DNA from: Citrobacter tructae
GTDB lineage: Bacteria > Pseudomonadota > Gammaproteobacteria > Enterobacterales > Enterobacteriaceae
Assembly: GCF_004684345.1 (NCBI RefSeq)
Contig: NZ_CP038469.1
Span: 3,286,001 to 3,350,000, forward strand
DNA length: 64,000 nucleotides
Reading direction: 5' to 3'
Of this stretch, positions 54,014-63,397 are shown one piece after another (positions within the stretch are counted from its first letter, which is position 1; each line of letters starts with the position of its first letter). The notes under the pieces are model-generated. The model was not told the origin of the DNA and made no database searches. It saw only the letters and a program-made list of their open reading frames with translations. A program made the translations under genes and the position numbers.

Positions 54014-55213
54014 ATGCTAAAAGTATTATTGCTCTTTGTGCTGCTGATCGCCGGGATCGTCGTGGGTCCGATGATCGCCGGTCATCAGGGCTACGTGCTG
54101 ATCCAGACGGATAACTACAATATCGAAACCAGCGTGACGGGTCTGGTGATCATTTTGATCATCGCCATGGTAATTCTGTTTGCGATTGAATGGCTGATGC
54201 GCCGTATTTTCCGCACTGGTGCGCATACGCGCGGCTGGTTTGTCGGCCGTAAGCGTCGTCGTGCACGTAAGCAGACTGAACAGGCGTTGCTCAAGCTGGC
54301 AGAAGGCGACTATCAGCAGGTTGAAAAGTTGATGTCGAAAAATGCCGATCACGCAGAACAACCGGTCGTGAATTACCTTCTGGCGGCAGAAGCCGCTCAG
54401 CAACGCGGTGATGAAGCTCGCGCCAATCAGCACCTCGAGCGCGCAGCAGAACTGGCCGGGAACGATACGATCCCGGTAGAGATCGCCCGCGTTCGCCTGC
54501 AGTTGGCCCGCAATGAGAACCATGCCGCGCGCCACAGTGTAGACAAACTGCTGGAAGTGACGCCACGTCATCCGGAAGTGCTGCGTCTGGCTGAGCAGGC
54601 TTACATTCGCACTGGTGCATGGAGTTCCTTACTGGACATCATTCCTTCCATGGCTAAAGCGCGTGTGGGTGATGAAGAACACCGTGCCATGCTGGAGCAA
54701 CAAGCCTGGGTTGGTCTGATGGATCAGGTTCGCGCCGATCAGGGTAGTGAAGGATTACGGACCTGGTGGAAAAACCAGAACCGTAAAACCCGTCATCAGG
54801 TTGCCCTGCAGGTGGCAATGGCTGAACATCTGATTGAGTGCGACGATCATGATACGGCACAGCAAATCATTATCGACGGACTGAAACGTCAGTATGACGA
54901 CCGTCTGGTACTGCCCATTCCGCGTCTGAAAACCAACAATCCTGAGCAGATAGAAAAAGTGCTGCGCCAGCAGATTAAAGCCGTGGGTGATCGCCCGCTG
55001 TTGTGGAGTACGCTCGGTCAGTCATTGATGAAGCACGGTGAATGGCAGGAAGCTACGCTCGCCTTCCGTGCGGCCCTTAAACAGCGTCCAGATGCCTACG
55101 ACTACGCCTGGCTTGCCGACGCGCTGGACAGACTGCATCAGCCGGAAGAAGCCGCGACAATGCGTCGTGATGGCCTGATGCTAACGCTGCAGAACAACAA
55201 TCCCCCGCAGTAA
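54014..55213 (+). CDS. hemY: HemY, membrane TPR protein of the hem operon
   Basis: Two membrane helices at the N terminus (VLLLFVLLIAGIVVGPMIAG; VTGLVIILIIAMVILFAIEWL) followed by a cytoplasmic helical TPR-like domain with repeats around AAEAAQQRGDEARANQHLERA and WSTLGQSLMKHGEWQEATLAF. No enzymatic activity is established; a scaffold for late heme steps is inferred. It is unrelated to the Bacillus oxidase of the same name. I choose the second of two adjacent ATGs (54014), as in E. coli, giving 399 residues; the first ATG (54011) overlaps the hemX stop by one base. Confidence 0.94.
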   Translation: MLKVLLLFVLLIAGIVVGPMIAGHQGYVLIQTDNYNIETSVTGLVIILIIAMVILFAIEWLMRRIFRTGAHTRGWFVGRKRRRARKQTEQALLKLAEGDYQQVEKLMSKNADHAEQPVVNYLLAAEAAQQRGDEARANQHLERAAELAGNDTIPVEIARVRLQLARNENHAARHSVDKLLEVTPRHPEVLRLAEQAYIRTGAWSSLLDIIPSMAKARVGDEEHRAMLEQQAWVGLMDQVRADQGSEGLRTWWKNQNRKTRHQVALQVAMAEHLIECDDHDTAQQIIIDGLKRQYDDRLVLPIPRLKTNNPEQIEKVLRQQIKAVGDRPLLWSTLGQSLMKHGEWQEATLAFRAALKQRPDAYDYAWLADALDRLHQPEEAATMRRDGLMLTLQNNNPPQ

Positions 55214-55290
55214 TTCCCCATTGCCCGGCGGCGATTCGCTGACCGGGCATTTCAATGATGTACACAAAGTCATTCGAGATGCACAGGCAT

Positions 55291-55495
55291 AAAAAAACGC
55301 CCGCTCTTTTGGAGCAGGCGTTAAACAGGTCTGTATGACAACATAAATGGGTGCTTCACTCAACGTTATGTCCATGGTGTTTGATGAGGCTAACGCGACA
55401 TCTGTCAGTGGACGATAAGCACCGTAAACGGCTCTGCGTCATTCCTGAGTTTATGAGGCCTGATGGCGAACATAAGAGATGGAATGAGCATCTAC
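55291..55495 (-). ncRNA. glmZ: GlmZ small RNA
   Basis: About 205 nt on the minus strand, beginning GTAGATGCTCATTCCATCTC and ending in a terminator (AACGCCTGCTCC, loop, GAGCGGGCGTT, seven T). Long stretches match E. coli GlmZ as recalled (for example ACGCAGAGCCGTTTACGGTG and CACCATGGACATAACGTTGA). GlmZ pairs with glmS mRNA to raise glucosamine-6-phosphate synthase; the adaptor RapZ delivers it to RNase E unless GlmY sequesters RapZ. A -10 TATAAT (55503-55508) lies 7 bp upstream of the start; the -35 (GTGTAA) is poor. Confidence 0.93.
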
Positions 55496-55610
55496 GGCGC
55501 ATATTATACACAGCACGTGCTGCGATTACACTGCAAAAACCAGGTATTTGGACTTTTTAAGACTACAGGTAATTTGGACGCTAAACGCAGAGAAGGGAAA
55601 ATCAGAAAAC

Positions 55611-55634
55611 AAAAAACCCCGCCGAAGCGGGGTT
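55611..55634 (-). terminator. tRNA operon terminator after proM
   Basis: On the minus strand ACCCCGC-TTCG-GCGGGGT is followed by TTTTTTG: a stable UUCG-type tetraloop hairpin with a T run, 7 bp after proM. Confidence 0.88.
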
Positions 55635-55640
55635 CAAAAT

Positions 55641-55717
55641 TGGTCGGCGAGAGAGGATTCGAACCTCCGACCCACTGGTCCCAAACCAGTTGCGCTACCA
55701 AGCTGCGCTACTCGCCG
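55641..55717 (-). tRNA. proM: tRNA-Pro (TGG)
   Basis: 77 nt with encoded CCA and anticodon TGG in loop TTTGGGA; standard acceptor stem CGGCGAG/CTCGCCG. Fourth and last gene of the argX-hisR-leuT-proM operon. Confidence 0.97.
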
Positions 55718-55759
55718 TTTTACTGCTTTTTTGAATTTTTAGTTCAATTCTTTAAGTCG

Positions 55760-55846
55760 TGGTGCGAGGGGGGGGACTTGAACCCCCACGTCCGTAAGAA
55801 CACTAACACCTGAAGCTAGCGCGTCTACCAATTCCGCCACCTTCGC
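55760..55846 (-). tRNA. leuT: tRNA-Leu (CAG)
   Basis: 87 nt, class II with a long variable arm, anticodon CAG in loop TTCAGGT, encoded CCA. It carries the major leucine codon CUG. Confidence 0.97.
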
Positions 55847-55866
55847 ATTTCACAACTTTAAATTAA

Positions 55867-55943
55867 TGGGGTGGCTAATGGGATTCGAACCCACGACAAC
55901 TGGAATCACAATCCAGGGCTCTACCAACTGAGCTATAGCCACC
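55867..55943 (-). tRNA. hisR: tRNA-His (GTG)
   Basis: 77 nt including the encoded extra G at position -1 that histidyl-tRNA synthetase requires; anticodon GTG in loop TTGTGAT; encoded CCA. Confidence 0.97.
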
Positions 55944-55998
55944 ACTGCAAATCTTTTACGCGGTATTAAAACCACCGCAGCTCCGGCACCTCACTAAA

Positions 55999-56075
<77 letters not shown>

Positions 56076-56096
56076 TTAGCGCCGTTGCGGGGCTGG

Positions 56097-56125
56097 ATAT
56101 TACGGAGGTCTCGGTCTGCTGTCTA
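56097..56125 (-). promoter_or_regulatory. tRNA operon promoter
   Basis: -35 TAGACA (56120-56125), 17-bp spacer, -10 TAATAT (56097-56102), and a GC-rich discriminator (CCAGCCCCG) typical of stringently controlled stable-RNA promoters. It lies between yifK and argX; read-through from yifK into the tRNAs has been described in Salmonella. Confidence 0.75.
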
Positions 56126-56177
56126 GTGCTTTTTTAAAATAAATTATCGTTTGGTCATGGTTTGTGCGTTTTGTCGC

Positions 56178-57563
56178 TTATTCATGCGATTTTTGGCTAA
56201 TCCCATGTCGGTGCAGACCAAAAACCTTATAAATGAGCGTCACGGCCAGTAAGAACCCCATGCCAACAAACAGCGACATTCGGGTATCTTCATTAAAGTA
56301 CATACCGATTAATACGCAAATCAGGAACACCATCGTCAAATAATTCGCCCACGGGAACAGAATAGAGCGGAAAGGATGGCTGGCTATCGCGTCTTTGTGC
56401 GCCTTGCGAAAACGCAACTGGCTTATCAGGATCACAAACCATGGCACCATCCCCGGCAACACGCTGGCGCTATAGACATACACAAATACACGCTGCGGAT
56501 TCGGAATGATGTAGTTCAGGCACGAGCCAATCAGCAAGATGGCGATAGAAATCGCCACGCCGGCAACCGGCACGCCATGGCGAGAGACTTTTCCAACAAC
56601 CGCGGGCAACTGACGATTCTTCGCCAGCGCGTACAGCATACGACCACAGCTATACATCCCGCTGTTACAACCAGAGAGCGCGGCGGTCAGTACCACGAAG
56701 TTAATGATCCCAGCCGCAGCAGTAATACCAATTTTGGCAAACGTGAGAACAAATGGGCTACCGTTGCTACCAATCTCATTCCACGGGAAGATGGTGACAA
56801 TAACGAAAATCGCGCCGACGTAGAAAATCAGGATACGCCACAGCACTTTCCCTACCGCACTACGCAACGTGACCTGTGGGTTTTTGGCTTCACCCGCCGT
56901 GATACCAATCAGCTCCACGCCCTGGTAAGAGGCCACCACGATACACAACGCTGTCAGGAAGCCTTTCCAGCCACCGGCAAAGAAGCCGCCGTGCTCGGTC
57001 AGGTTGCCAAAGCCAATCGCCTGACCGCCATTACCGAAGCCGAAGAAGATAACGCCGACCCCAATGACGATCATCACAATGATGGTGGTCACTTTGATCA
57101 TGGCAAACCAGAATTCAATTTCACCATACAGGCGAACTGCGGCGAGGTTTGCCAACGCAACCAGTCCGACAGCAATCAGTGCGGGTATCCATTGCGCCAT
57201 TTCCGGGAACCAGAACTGAACGTAGACGCCAATGGCGGTAATCTCCGAGATCCCCACCGCCATCCACATAAACCAGTACGACCAGGCGGTGAGATAACCA
57301 AAGAAGGGGCTAATATAACGGTGGGCATAAACCGCGAATGAACCGGCAACGGGCTCCAGAAACAGCATCTCGCCCATGGAACGCATAATGAAAAAGACGA
57401 ACAGCCCAGCGACAATATACGCCAACAGAACCGACGGTCCCGCCCATTTCAGGGTACTGGCGGCCCCCATAAACAATCCGACGCCAATGGTGCCACCAAG
57501 GGCAATTAATTCGATATGACGAGCCTCCAGCCCACGCTGTAGCTCAGGTTTACTCTCTGCCAT
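56178..57563 (-). CDS. yifK: YifK, APC-family amino acid permease
   Basis: Inner-membrane transporter with twelve expected helices; E. coli YifK has been linked to threonine/serine uptake. I start at MAESKPELQRGLEARHIELI (57563; AAGAGGA upstream), 461 residues as in E. coli; an upstream in-frame start would add 41 residues without homology. The family motif IELIALGGTIGVGLFMGAAS (about 17-36) is intact. The 5' UTR holds a GcvB-type site. Downstream is the argX tRNA operon. Confidence 0.95.
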   Translation of the reverse strand: MAESKPELQRGLEARHIELIALGGTIGVGLFMGAASTLKWAGPSVLLAYIVAGLFVFFIMRSMGEMLFLEPVAGSFAVYAHRYISPFFGYLTAWSYWFMWMAVGISEITAIGVYVQFWFPEMAQWIPALIAVGLVALANLAAVRLYGEIEFWFAMIKVTTIIVMIVIGVGVIFFGFGNGGQAIGFGNLTEHGGFFAGGWKGFLTALCIVVASYQGVELIGITAGEAKNPQVTLRSAVGKVLWRILIFYVGAIFVIVTIFPWNEIGSNGSPFVLTFAKIGITAAAGIINFVVLTAALSGCNSGMYSCGRMLYALAKNRQLPAVVGKVSRHGVPVAGVAISIAILLIGSCLNYIIPNPQRVFVYVYSASVLPGMVPWFVILISQLRFRKAHKDAIASHPFRSILFPWANYLTMVFLICVLIGMYFNEDTRMSLFVGMGFLLAVTLIYKVFGLHRHGISQKSHE

Positions 57564-57572
57564 AAATCCTCT

Positions 57573-57579
57573 TGTTGTG
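57573..57579 (-). promoter_or_regulatory. GcvB target motif in the yifK 5' UTR
   Basis: CACAACA within AAACACAACAAGAGG on the minus strand, ending 9 bp before the ATG and touching the Shine-Dalgarno. It is complementary to the GU-rich R1 region of the sRNA GcvB, which is known to repress yifK in Salmonella; ACA repeats there also enhance translation. Confidence 0.7.
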
Positions 57580-57796
57580 TTTGCATGCTTTCCGGTATGA
57601 CCGGTTATCGTTATGGGTACATCGTTTTTTTGCCATAACAGGCCATACGGCGCCGACCGCTGCACGGCTGGCACCAAAAACACCACAGCACTGTAATGAT
57701 TGTTGCGAATGGTTTCCTAAAATCGCTTAAATGGCAATTAAAGCATTTAAAAAATGAATAGATTGTGTGAGAAATCAGCGATTATGTTGTGAATAA

Positions 57797-57822
57797 GTAG
57801 CGCACTCAGCAGAATGCGCTAC
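57797..57822 (-). terminator. Hairpin after wecG, possible end of the ECA operon
   Basis: On the minus strand GTAGCGCATTC-TGCT-GAGTGCGCTAC: one mismatch in 11 bp, followed by TTATTC. The T run is weak, so partial termination is likely. The rest of the wecG-yifK gap (57564-57796) holds yifK's leader and no gene that I can see. Confidence 0.5.
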
Positions 57823-57842
57823 GTAGCAGAGAAGTGAAGGAC

Positions 57843-58583
57843 TCAGAGATTGCCGGTATAATGCCAGCGTAGATAGCGTAGTAAGCGAAGTTGACGGGTA
57901 ATACGGCTCGGCTGCGACAACAGGCGGTACAGCCACTCCAGTCCGAGATTTTGCCAGACTTTTGGCGCACGCTTTACGTGACCGGTAAATACGTCATAGG
58001 TACCCCCCACACCCATATACAGCGCATCAGGGTGGACCAGGCGGCAATCACGCATAAAAATTTCTTGTTTCGGCGAGCCCATCGCCACTGTAACAATCTG
58101 CGCACCGCTTTCGTGAATGCGCTGAAACAGTGCCTGACGCTGTTGCGGCGTAAAATAACCGTCCTGGCTGCCTACAATATTAACGTTCCACTGCGCACAC
58201 AGTTTTGCTTCTGTTTGCACCAGAACCTCTGGCTTGCCGCCTACCAGGAAGACCGGCGTTCCTTCCTGGCCGGCACGCGCCATCAATGCTTCCCAGAGAT
58301 CGGCACCGGCCACGCGTGATACCTGGGCCTGTGGGAATTTTTTGCGCACAGATCGCACCACGCTAATCCCATCCGCGTATTTGAATTCTGCGGCATCAAT
58401 CAGCGCGCGAACTTCAGGATTATCTTCCGCTGTCAGTATCTTCTCGGCATTGATCGCCACCAGCGTTCCCTGTCTGAGGTGTCCTTCGGCAAACAGGTAA
58501 TTCAGCGCATGCTGCATATCGCGCCAGCCAATCAGTTGTAATCCGCGCAGTGAATACAGCGGCGCAGTGGTGTTATCAGTCAT
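57843..58583 (-). CDS. wecG: WecG (RffM), UDP-ManNAcA transferase of ECA synthesis
   Basis: Adds N-acetylmannosaminuronic acid to undecaprenyl-PP-GlcNAc, giving lipid II of enterobacterial common antigen. The 246 residues belong to the WecG/TagA/CpsF family: VAMGSPKQEIFMRDCRLV (about 164-181) is its signature, with GADLWEALM upstream. Cytoplasmic, membrane-associated. Two bp after wzyE; last gene of the run. Confidence 0.96.
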   Translation of the reverse strand: MTDNTTAPLYSLRGLQLIGWRDMQHALNYLFAEGHLRQGTLVAINAEKILTAEDNPEVRALIDAAEFKYADGISVVRSVRKKFPQAQVSRVAGADLWEALMARAGQEGTPVFLVGGKPEVLVQTEAKLCAQWNVNIVGSQDGYFTPQQRQALFQRIHESGAQIVTVAMGSPKQEIFMRDCRLVHPDALYMGVGGTYDVFTGHVKRAPKVWQNLGLEWLYRLLSQPSRITRQLRLLRYLRWHYTGNL

Positions 58584-58585
58584 TA

Positions 58586-59938
58586 CTATCCTTCAACCTG
58601 TGTCCGGGGCAGCGATTTTATGCGTTTATGAATAAGTCCGGCACTGTCAAACAACCAGAACAACAGTTTTGCCACAAGTAAACAGACACCAAAAATCACG
58701 AGGAAAAAGACCACTCGCGAGACAAACGAATCCAACCCTTCTCGTGCCAAAACGATCATATTGAAAATGGCACCAAAACAGAAGCTGTGCAAAATCGCCG
58801 CCTTATAGCGATTTGTCTCCCGGTTACCTAATTCGTACAGCCAGTCGAACCATTTGATGATAAGCCCAACCACAATCGCACCTAACGGGATAAATAACGC
58901 CCCGCCCATCACCACCAGCGAACCAATCAACGTAGGCGAAATCGCCAGACCTGAGTGGTTGTTCAACACTTCCCAGGTGAAATAGTTTGCGGAGTTGAGT
59001 ACGATGCTCGGTCGTCCTGGCCACAGCCAACTGGGGATAAACACGTAAAAATCACGCACGATCGGGGCTAGCCCCTGGAACTCAATATTGTGGTAATTCT
59101 GCAGCAACAGCGCCAGATTTTCCCACGGCGAGAAGGTGTCGCGCGTCAGGTACAAGAAAGTATAAAACGCTTCGTCGCCGCTGACGTTCATGCCATAGCG
59201 CTTCAGCGCCAGCCAGAACATCCCGACAATGCCCAGCACGCCTGCTGCCGCCAGCATCCACAGCGAAATCCAGCCGCGAATAATGCCGATAAACAGGAAG
59301 ATGGCAAAGGCGATGATGATATTGGCGCGCGTGCCACCCACAATCATATAGGTCAGCAAGCCAAACGCGACAGTGCTCACCAGGAAAAATAGCCACGCTT
59401 TGCTGTCCTGACGCAAGAAGTAAACCACCAGCATTGCCGGAATGAAGAAGTAGAAGAAGCGCTTCAGTGCCACACCAGAGACTTCACTGGAGAAGATCTG
59501 ACTGTAAGACTGCAGTCTGAACAGCAGAAAACCGTTGTGCATAAAGAATATGCCCACGCTAACCAGCGCGATGGCCATCAATATTATCCACGTCAGATGA
59601 GCCTCAACGCGATTGATAGTAAACAGCGGTTTACGCGGTTTTTCCGCCACTCGCCGGCGTAAGCGGGTTTTATAGGTTACATAGTAGACGGCATAGAAAC
59701 AGGCGGCAGAAAGCAACGCCTGCAACAGAATTTCCGGCGGAGCCACCGCGACGTCGAAGCGGAACACCAACACGCTGGTCAGCGGGAAACCGAAGAAAAA
59801 CGTTAATAAAAACAGCAATGAGAAGAACACATTGAAGTTAAAACGTACGCGTCGGAACTCAAACCAGGTCAACGTGGCAATAAACAGCGTGGAGAGCAGC
59901 CACACCACCAACAGACCGCTGAATTGCATCAGACTCAT
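58586..59938 (-). CDS. wzyE: WzyE, ECA polysaccharide polymerase
   Basis: Polymerises ECA trisaccharide units on the periplasmic face. The 450 residues are strongly hydrophobic with around eleven membrane segments and one larger loop region near the middle (QNYHNIEFQGLAPIVRDFYVFIP). Same length as E. coli WzyE. Overlaps wecF by 4 bp. Confidence 0.95.
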   Translation of the reverse strand: MSLMQFSGLLVVWLLSTLFIATLTWFEFRRVRFNFNVFFSLLFLLTFFFGFPLTSVLVFRFDVAVAPPEILLQALLSAACFYAVYYVTYKTRLRRRVAEKPRKPLFTINRVEAHLTWIILMAIALVSVGIFFMHNGFLLFRLQSYSQIFSSEVSGVALKRFFYFFIPAMLVVYFLRQDSKAWLFFLVSTVAFGLLTYMIVGGTRANIIIAFAIFLFIGIIRGWISLWMLAAAGVLGIVGMFWLALKRYGMNVSGDEAFYTFLYLTRDTFSPWENLALLLQNYHNIEFQGLAPIVRDFYVFIPSWLWPGRPSIVLNSANYFTWEVLNNHSGLAISPTLIGSLVVMGGALFIPLGAIVVGLIIKWFDWLYELGNRETNRYKAAILHSFCFGAIFNMIVLAREGLDSFVSRVVFFLVIFGVCLLVAKLLFWLFDSAGLIHKRIKSLPRTQVEG

Positions 59939-61014
59939 ACCGTCTCTCCAGAAGCAATTTTCAGCGCGTTATGCCACGGTTGCAGGTAATTCGGGCTAAA
60001 GAAGGTAATGGCGCTTTTATCGACCAAGGCCAGCTGGCGTTGCGCTTCTCGCACAATACCTTCATTGAGTTCATCTGTCGTAAACAATACCGGCAGATTT
60101 TGTTCTGCCATATCCTGCCAGAAGGGGTTTTCGCGGTTAAGCACACACGGGATACCGGCCTGGATCAACAGACACAAGGTTCCAATCCCTTGCTGACGGG
60201 CAAAAATAAAGTAGCCCAAATCGCACTGGCGTAGTAACGCCAGATAAGCATCAAATTCCAGCTTTTCGTTGAGTATTTGCAGATTTTCCGCGCTAAACAA
60301 TGCCAGACCAGCCTGACGAACTTCATCAATATACGCCGCATTATTGGCAGGATAGCCCATGGGCACAATCACGTTCACCGTATCGCCAAACTGCTGATGC
60401 ACGGCGCGCAGCGCGGCAATATGATCATTACTGCGATCGCCGGAGTTCCCCACCAAAACCGTTATTTTCCCGCTGCGTTCGCACCCGTTGCTCATCGTAT
60501 TGAGCGACGGATCCATGCGCGTTGGGAAATAGAGCAGCTCGCCACGGACGTGCGGATGTTGTTCGGAGAAATAGCGTAAATCCCCACGAGTGGCAAATAC
60601 GCAGCCTACGCGGTTTTGCGCCATGCGACGGATCGGATAAAACAGGCGGAATTTCAGCCCACTGGAGACTTCATACAGATCGGCGCCCCAGATGTGCCAG
60701 TAAAACTGCTCAGGTTTAATTCCCCCACTCAGCAGCGCCAGCCACAGGCTGGTATTGAACTGACCGTGGAAGAAGAAACGCTGTTGACGATCCGCTTTCG
60801 CTTTCTTGATAACCGCCTCTGCAAGCGCCTTTTTTCCACCGTAGAAACTCAGCGCTAACGCCGGGCAGCTCTCGCTGAGTCCCGCATCCTGGCCGGCAAC
60901 CATAAACACGCGCGCGTGTTTGCTCGTCGCGGCTAACGAATCGTTGAAAAACCGCAGTACAGTTTGGTTATGGTGAGGGATATCCGATCCCAGAACGTGA
61001 ATCAATACTGTCAT
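59935..61014 (-). CDS. wecF: WecF (RffT), Fuc4NAc transferase of ECA synthesis
   Basis: Adds TDP-Fuc4NAc to ECA lipid II, completing the trisaccharide lipid III. The 359 residues are of GT56 type, starting MTVLIHVLGSDIPHHNQTVLRF, with VLVGNSGDRSNDHIAALRAV (about 178-197) in the nucleotide-binding half. Cytoplasmic. 4-bp overlaps on both sides (wzxE, wzyE) suggest tight coupling. Confidence 0.96.
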   Translation of the reverse strand: MTVLIHVLGSDIPHHNQTVLRFFNDSLAATSKHARVFMVAGQDAGLSESCPALALSFYGGKKALAEAVIKKAKADRQQRFFFHGQFNTSLWLALLSGGIKPEQFYWHIWGADLYEVSSGLKFRLFYPIRRMAQNRVGCVFATRGDLRYFSEQHPHVRGELLYFPTRMDPSLNTMSNGCERSGKITVLVGNSGDRSNDHIAALRAVHQQFGDTVNVIVPMGYPANNAAYIDEVRQAGLALFSAENLQILNEKLEFDAYLALLRQCDLGYFIFARQQGIGTLCLLIQAGIPCVLNRENPFWQDMAEQNLPVLFTTDELNEGIVREAQRQLALVDKSAITFFSPNYLQPWHNALKIASGETV

Positions 61015-62261
61015 GCCCGCCTACGCCAGAGTAAAAATACGCCGCAACAGAGAGAGAAATAGACCACATACGTTGCCATATACGCCTGGGCTGCTCCCAG
61101 AGCACCGTGTGCGGGGATCAGCCAGTGGGCAAATGCCGTCAATAAAGTGAACTGGCTAATTTCAGCCAAAATATAAAACCGCAGCGACGCTTTCGCGATC
61201 ACCAGATAACCAAAAACGTAGGCCCCCACTTTCAGGACATCGCCCACCAGCTGCCAGGCAAACAAATCTCGCATCGCGATAAATTTCGCGGAAAACAGTA
61301 GCCAGATAGCAAAGTCACGCAGCAGCCAGACGGTAAAACTCGCAGCGGCAACCGCCGGCAGCACAAACTTCAGCGACTTCACCACCTCGCGCGAAATGTC
61401 ATGCTTTTCAGTCAAACGCGACAGCGTCGGCAGCAAGTAAACGCTGAATGAGGCGGTGATAAATTGCAGATACGCATCGGAAATGCTACTCACCCCTTGC
61501 CAGATCCCAACATCATCCCAGCTGTAATGCGCAGCCAGCAAGTTTCGCATCATCACGTACGCCACCGGCAGCGTCACGGAGGTGATCAACGCCATCAGCG
61601 TAAACTTGCTTAACTGACCGGCCAGACCGTTATCCCAGCAGGGTTTCAGGTAATGTAGTGGGATAGTCCCACGTTTAATCAACATCGCTGCCGCGGGGAT
61701 CACCACCAGCGCAGGCACCAGAGCCAGCCCCAGCAACGCGCCTTCGTAGCCTCCGAGACGATAGCAGCCATAATAGGCCACCACGCCCACCAGGCTACCG
61801 ACAATCAGCGACAGCGCATTACCTGCTGCATCGCGGAAGCCTTTCATCAGCGCCAGCAGCAGGTTAGCCCAGGCAATGCCCATCTGTACCAGCGCAACCA
61901 ATCGCACCAGCCCCTGATAATGGGTATGTCCAAACAATCCCTGGCTGATCGGCGCTGCCGCCAGCAAAAAAATGGCGGCCATAAGCGTGGAGAACCCCAG
62001 CACCATCGCAGAAGAGGTGCCGACCACGTTGCGTAACCGCGCTGGATCGTCATGGTGCTGCGCAACGTACTTCGTGACGCCGTTGAAAATTCCGGCGCCC
62101 GCCAGCACGCCCAGCACGGTGACCATCTGGCGGAAATTACCCGCCTGACCCACACCCGCCGGGCCAAATGAAACGGCCAGCAGCTTCACGACCAGCAAGC
62201 CCACACCAATTTTTACCAGCGTACTGGCTGCAGTCCACAGGGACGCTTTAGCAAGCGACAT
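61011..62261 (-). CDS. wzxE: WzxE, ECA lipid III flippase
   Basis: Moves undecaprenyl-PP-linked ECA trisaccharide across the inner membrane. The 416 residues have about twelve hydrophobic helices of the MOP/PST family, starting SLAKASLWTAASTLVKIGVGLLVVKLLA. Length equals E. coli WzxE. One bp after wecE. Confidence 0.96.
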   Translation of the reverse strand: MSLAKASLWTAASTLVKIGVGLLVVKLLAVSFGPAGVGQAGNFRQMVTVLGVLAGAGIFNGVTKYVAQHHDDPARLRNVVGTSSAMVLGFSTLMAAIFLLAAAPISQGLFGHTHYQGLVRLVALVQMGIAWANLLLALMKGFRDAAGNALSLIVGSLVGVVAYYGCYRLGGYEGALLGLALVPALVVIPAAAMLIKRGTIPLHYLKPCWDNGLAGQLSKFTLMALITSVTLPVAYVMMRNLLAAHYSWDDVGIWQGVSSISDAYLQFITASFSVYLLPTLSRLTEKHDISREVVKSLKFVLPAVAAASFTVWLLRDFAIWLLFSAKFIAMRDLFAWQLVGDVLKVGAYVFGYLVIAKASLRFYILAEISQFTLLTAFAHWLIPAHGALGAAQAYMATYVVYFSLCCGVFLLWRRRA

Positions 62262-62262
62262 C

Positions 62263-63393
62263 TCAGGCGAAGTAGTTCAGTAAGGTCGTAATCACTGTGC
62301 GCTGGTTAACCGGCGACAGATTGTAAAACAGCGGCAAACGCAGCAGACGCTCGCTCTCTTTGGTAGTGTAACGATCAACACCCACAAACTCGCCAAATTT
62401 ATCGCCTGCGGGGCAATCATGCAGCGGGATATAGTGGAACACCGCCATGATTTCGGCTTCTTTCAGGAAATTAATCAACGCGCTGCGATCGTCGATATCG
62501 CGCAGCTTGATGTAAAACATATGGGCGTTCTGCACGCAACCATCCGGTATGGAGGGCAGATCAATACGCCCGGCGCGCGCCAACGGTTCCAGCGCATCGT
62601 AATAATTCTGCCACAGCGCCAGACGCTGCTGATTAATACGATCCGCCGCTTCCAGTTGTGCCCATAGATAGGCGGCTTGCAGATCGGACATCAAATAGCT
62701 GGAACCAATATCTCGCCAGGTATACTTATCTACCTGACCACGAAAGAACTGGCTACGGTTCGTCCCTTTTTCACGGATGATCTCTGCACGTTCAATTAAC
62801 TTTTTATCGTTAATCAGCGTCGCACCACCTTCACCACCCGCGGTGTAGTTTTTCGTTTCGTGGAAGCTAAAGCAGCCGATGTGACCAATTGTTCCCAGCG
62901 CCCGACCTTTGTAGGTCGACATGACGCCCTGAGCGGCATCTTCCACCACAAACAGGTTGTACTTTGCCGCCAGCGCCATAATGGTATCCATTTCGCAGGC
63001 AACGCCCGCGTAATGCACCGGCACGATAGCACGGGTTTTGTCGGTTATTGCCGCTTCAATCAGCGTTTCATCAATGTTCATCGTATCCGGGCGGATATCC
63101 ACAAAGACGATTTTTGCCCCGCGCAGCACGAAGGCGTTGGCGGTAGAGACAAACGTGTAGCTCGGCATAATCACTTCATCGCCAGACTGGATATCCAGTA
63201 ACAGTGCCGCCATCTCAAGCGAGGCAGTACAGGACGGCGTCAGCAGCACTTTCGCGCTGCCAAAATGCTGCTCCAGCCATTGCTGGCAACGACGGGTAAA
63301 TCCACCGTCACCGCATAGTTTGCCGCTGCTCATCGCAGACTGCATATAATCAAGCTCAGTGCCCACCACCGGCGGTGCGTTAAATGGAATCAT
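62263..63393 (-). CDS. wecE: WecE (RffA), dTDP-4-dehydro-6-deoxyglucose aminotransferase
   Basis: PLP enzyme making dTDP-Fuc4N for ECA. The 376 residues belong to the DegT/DnrJ/EryC1 family: EDAAQGVMSTYKGR holds the cofactor Asp region (about 155), and the Schiff-base Lys is in SFHETKNYTAGGEGGA (about 181). Four bp after wecD, whose product acetylates the amino sugar made here. Confidence 0.97.
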   Translation of the reverse strand: MIPFNAPPVVGTELDYMQSAMSSGKLCGDGGFTRRCQQWLEQHFGSAKVLLTPSCTASLEMAALLLDIQSGDEVIMPSYTFVSTANAFVLRGAKIVFVDIRPDTMNIDETLIEAAITDKTRAIVPVHYAGVACEMDTIMALAAKYNLFVVEDAAQGVMSTYKGRALGTIGHIGCFSFHETKNYTAGGEGGATLINDKKLIERAEIIREKGTNRSQFFRGQVDKYTWRDIGSSYLMSDLQAAYLWAQLEAADRINQQRLALWQNYYDALEPLARAGRIDLPSIPDGCVQNAHMFYIKLRDIDDRSALINFLKEAEIMAVFHYIPLHDCPAGDKFGEFVGVDRYTTKESERLLRLPLFYNLSPVNQRTVITTLLNYFA

Positions 63394-63397
63394 TTTG

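Noticed and set aside
56376..57341. 321-codon plus-strand ORF opposite yifK
   Set aside because: Antisense to a well-conserved permease. The translation is Arg/His/Asn-rich with no domain; it arises from codon bias in yifK.
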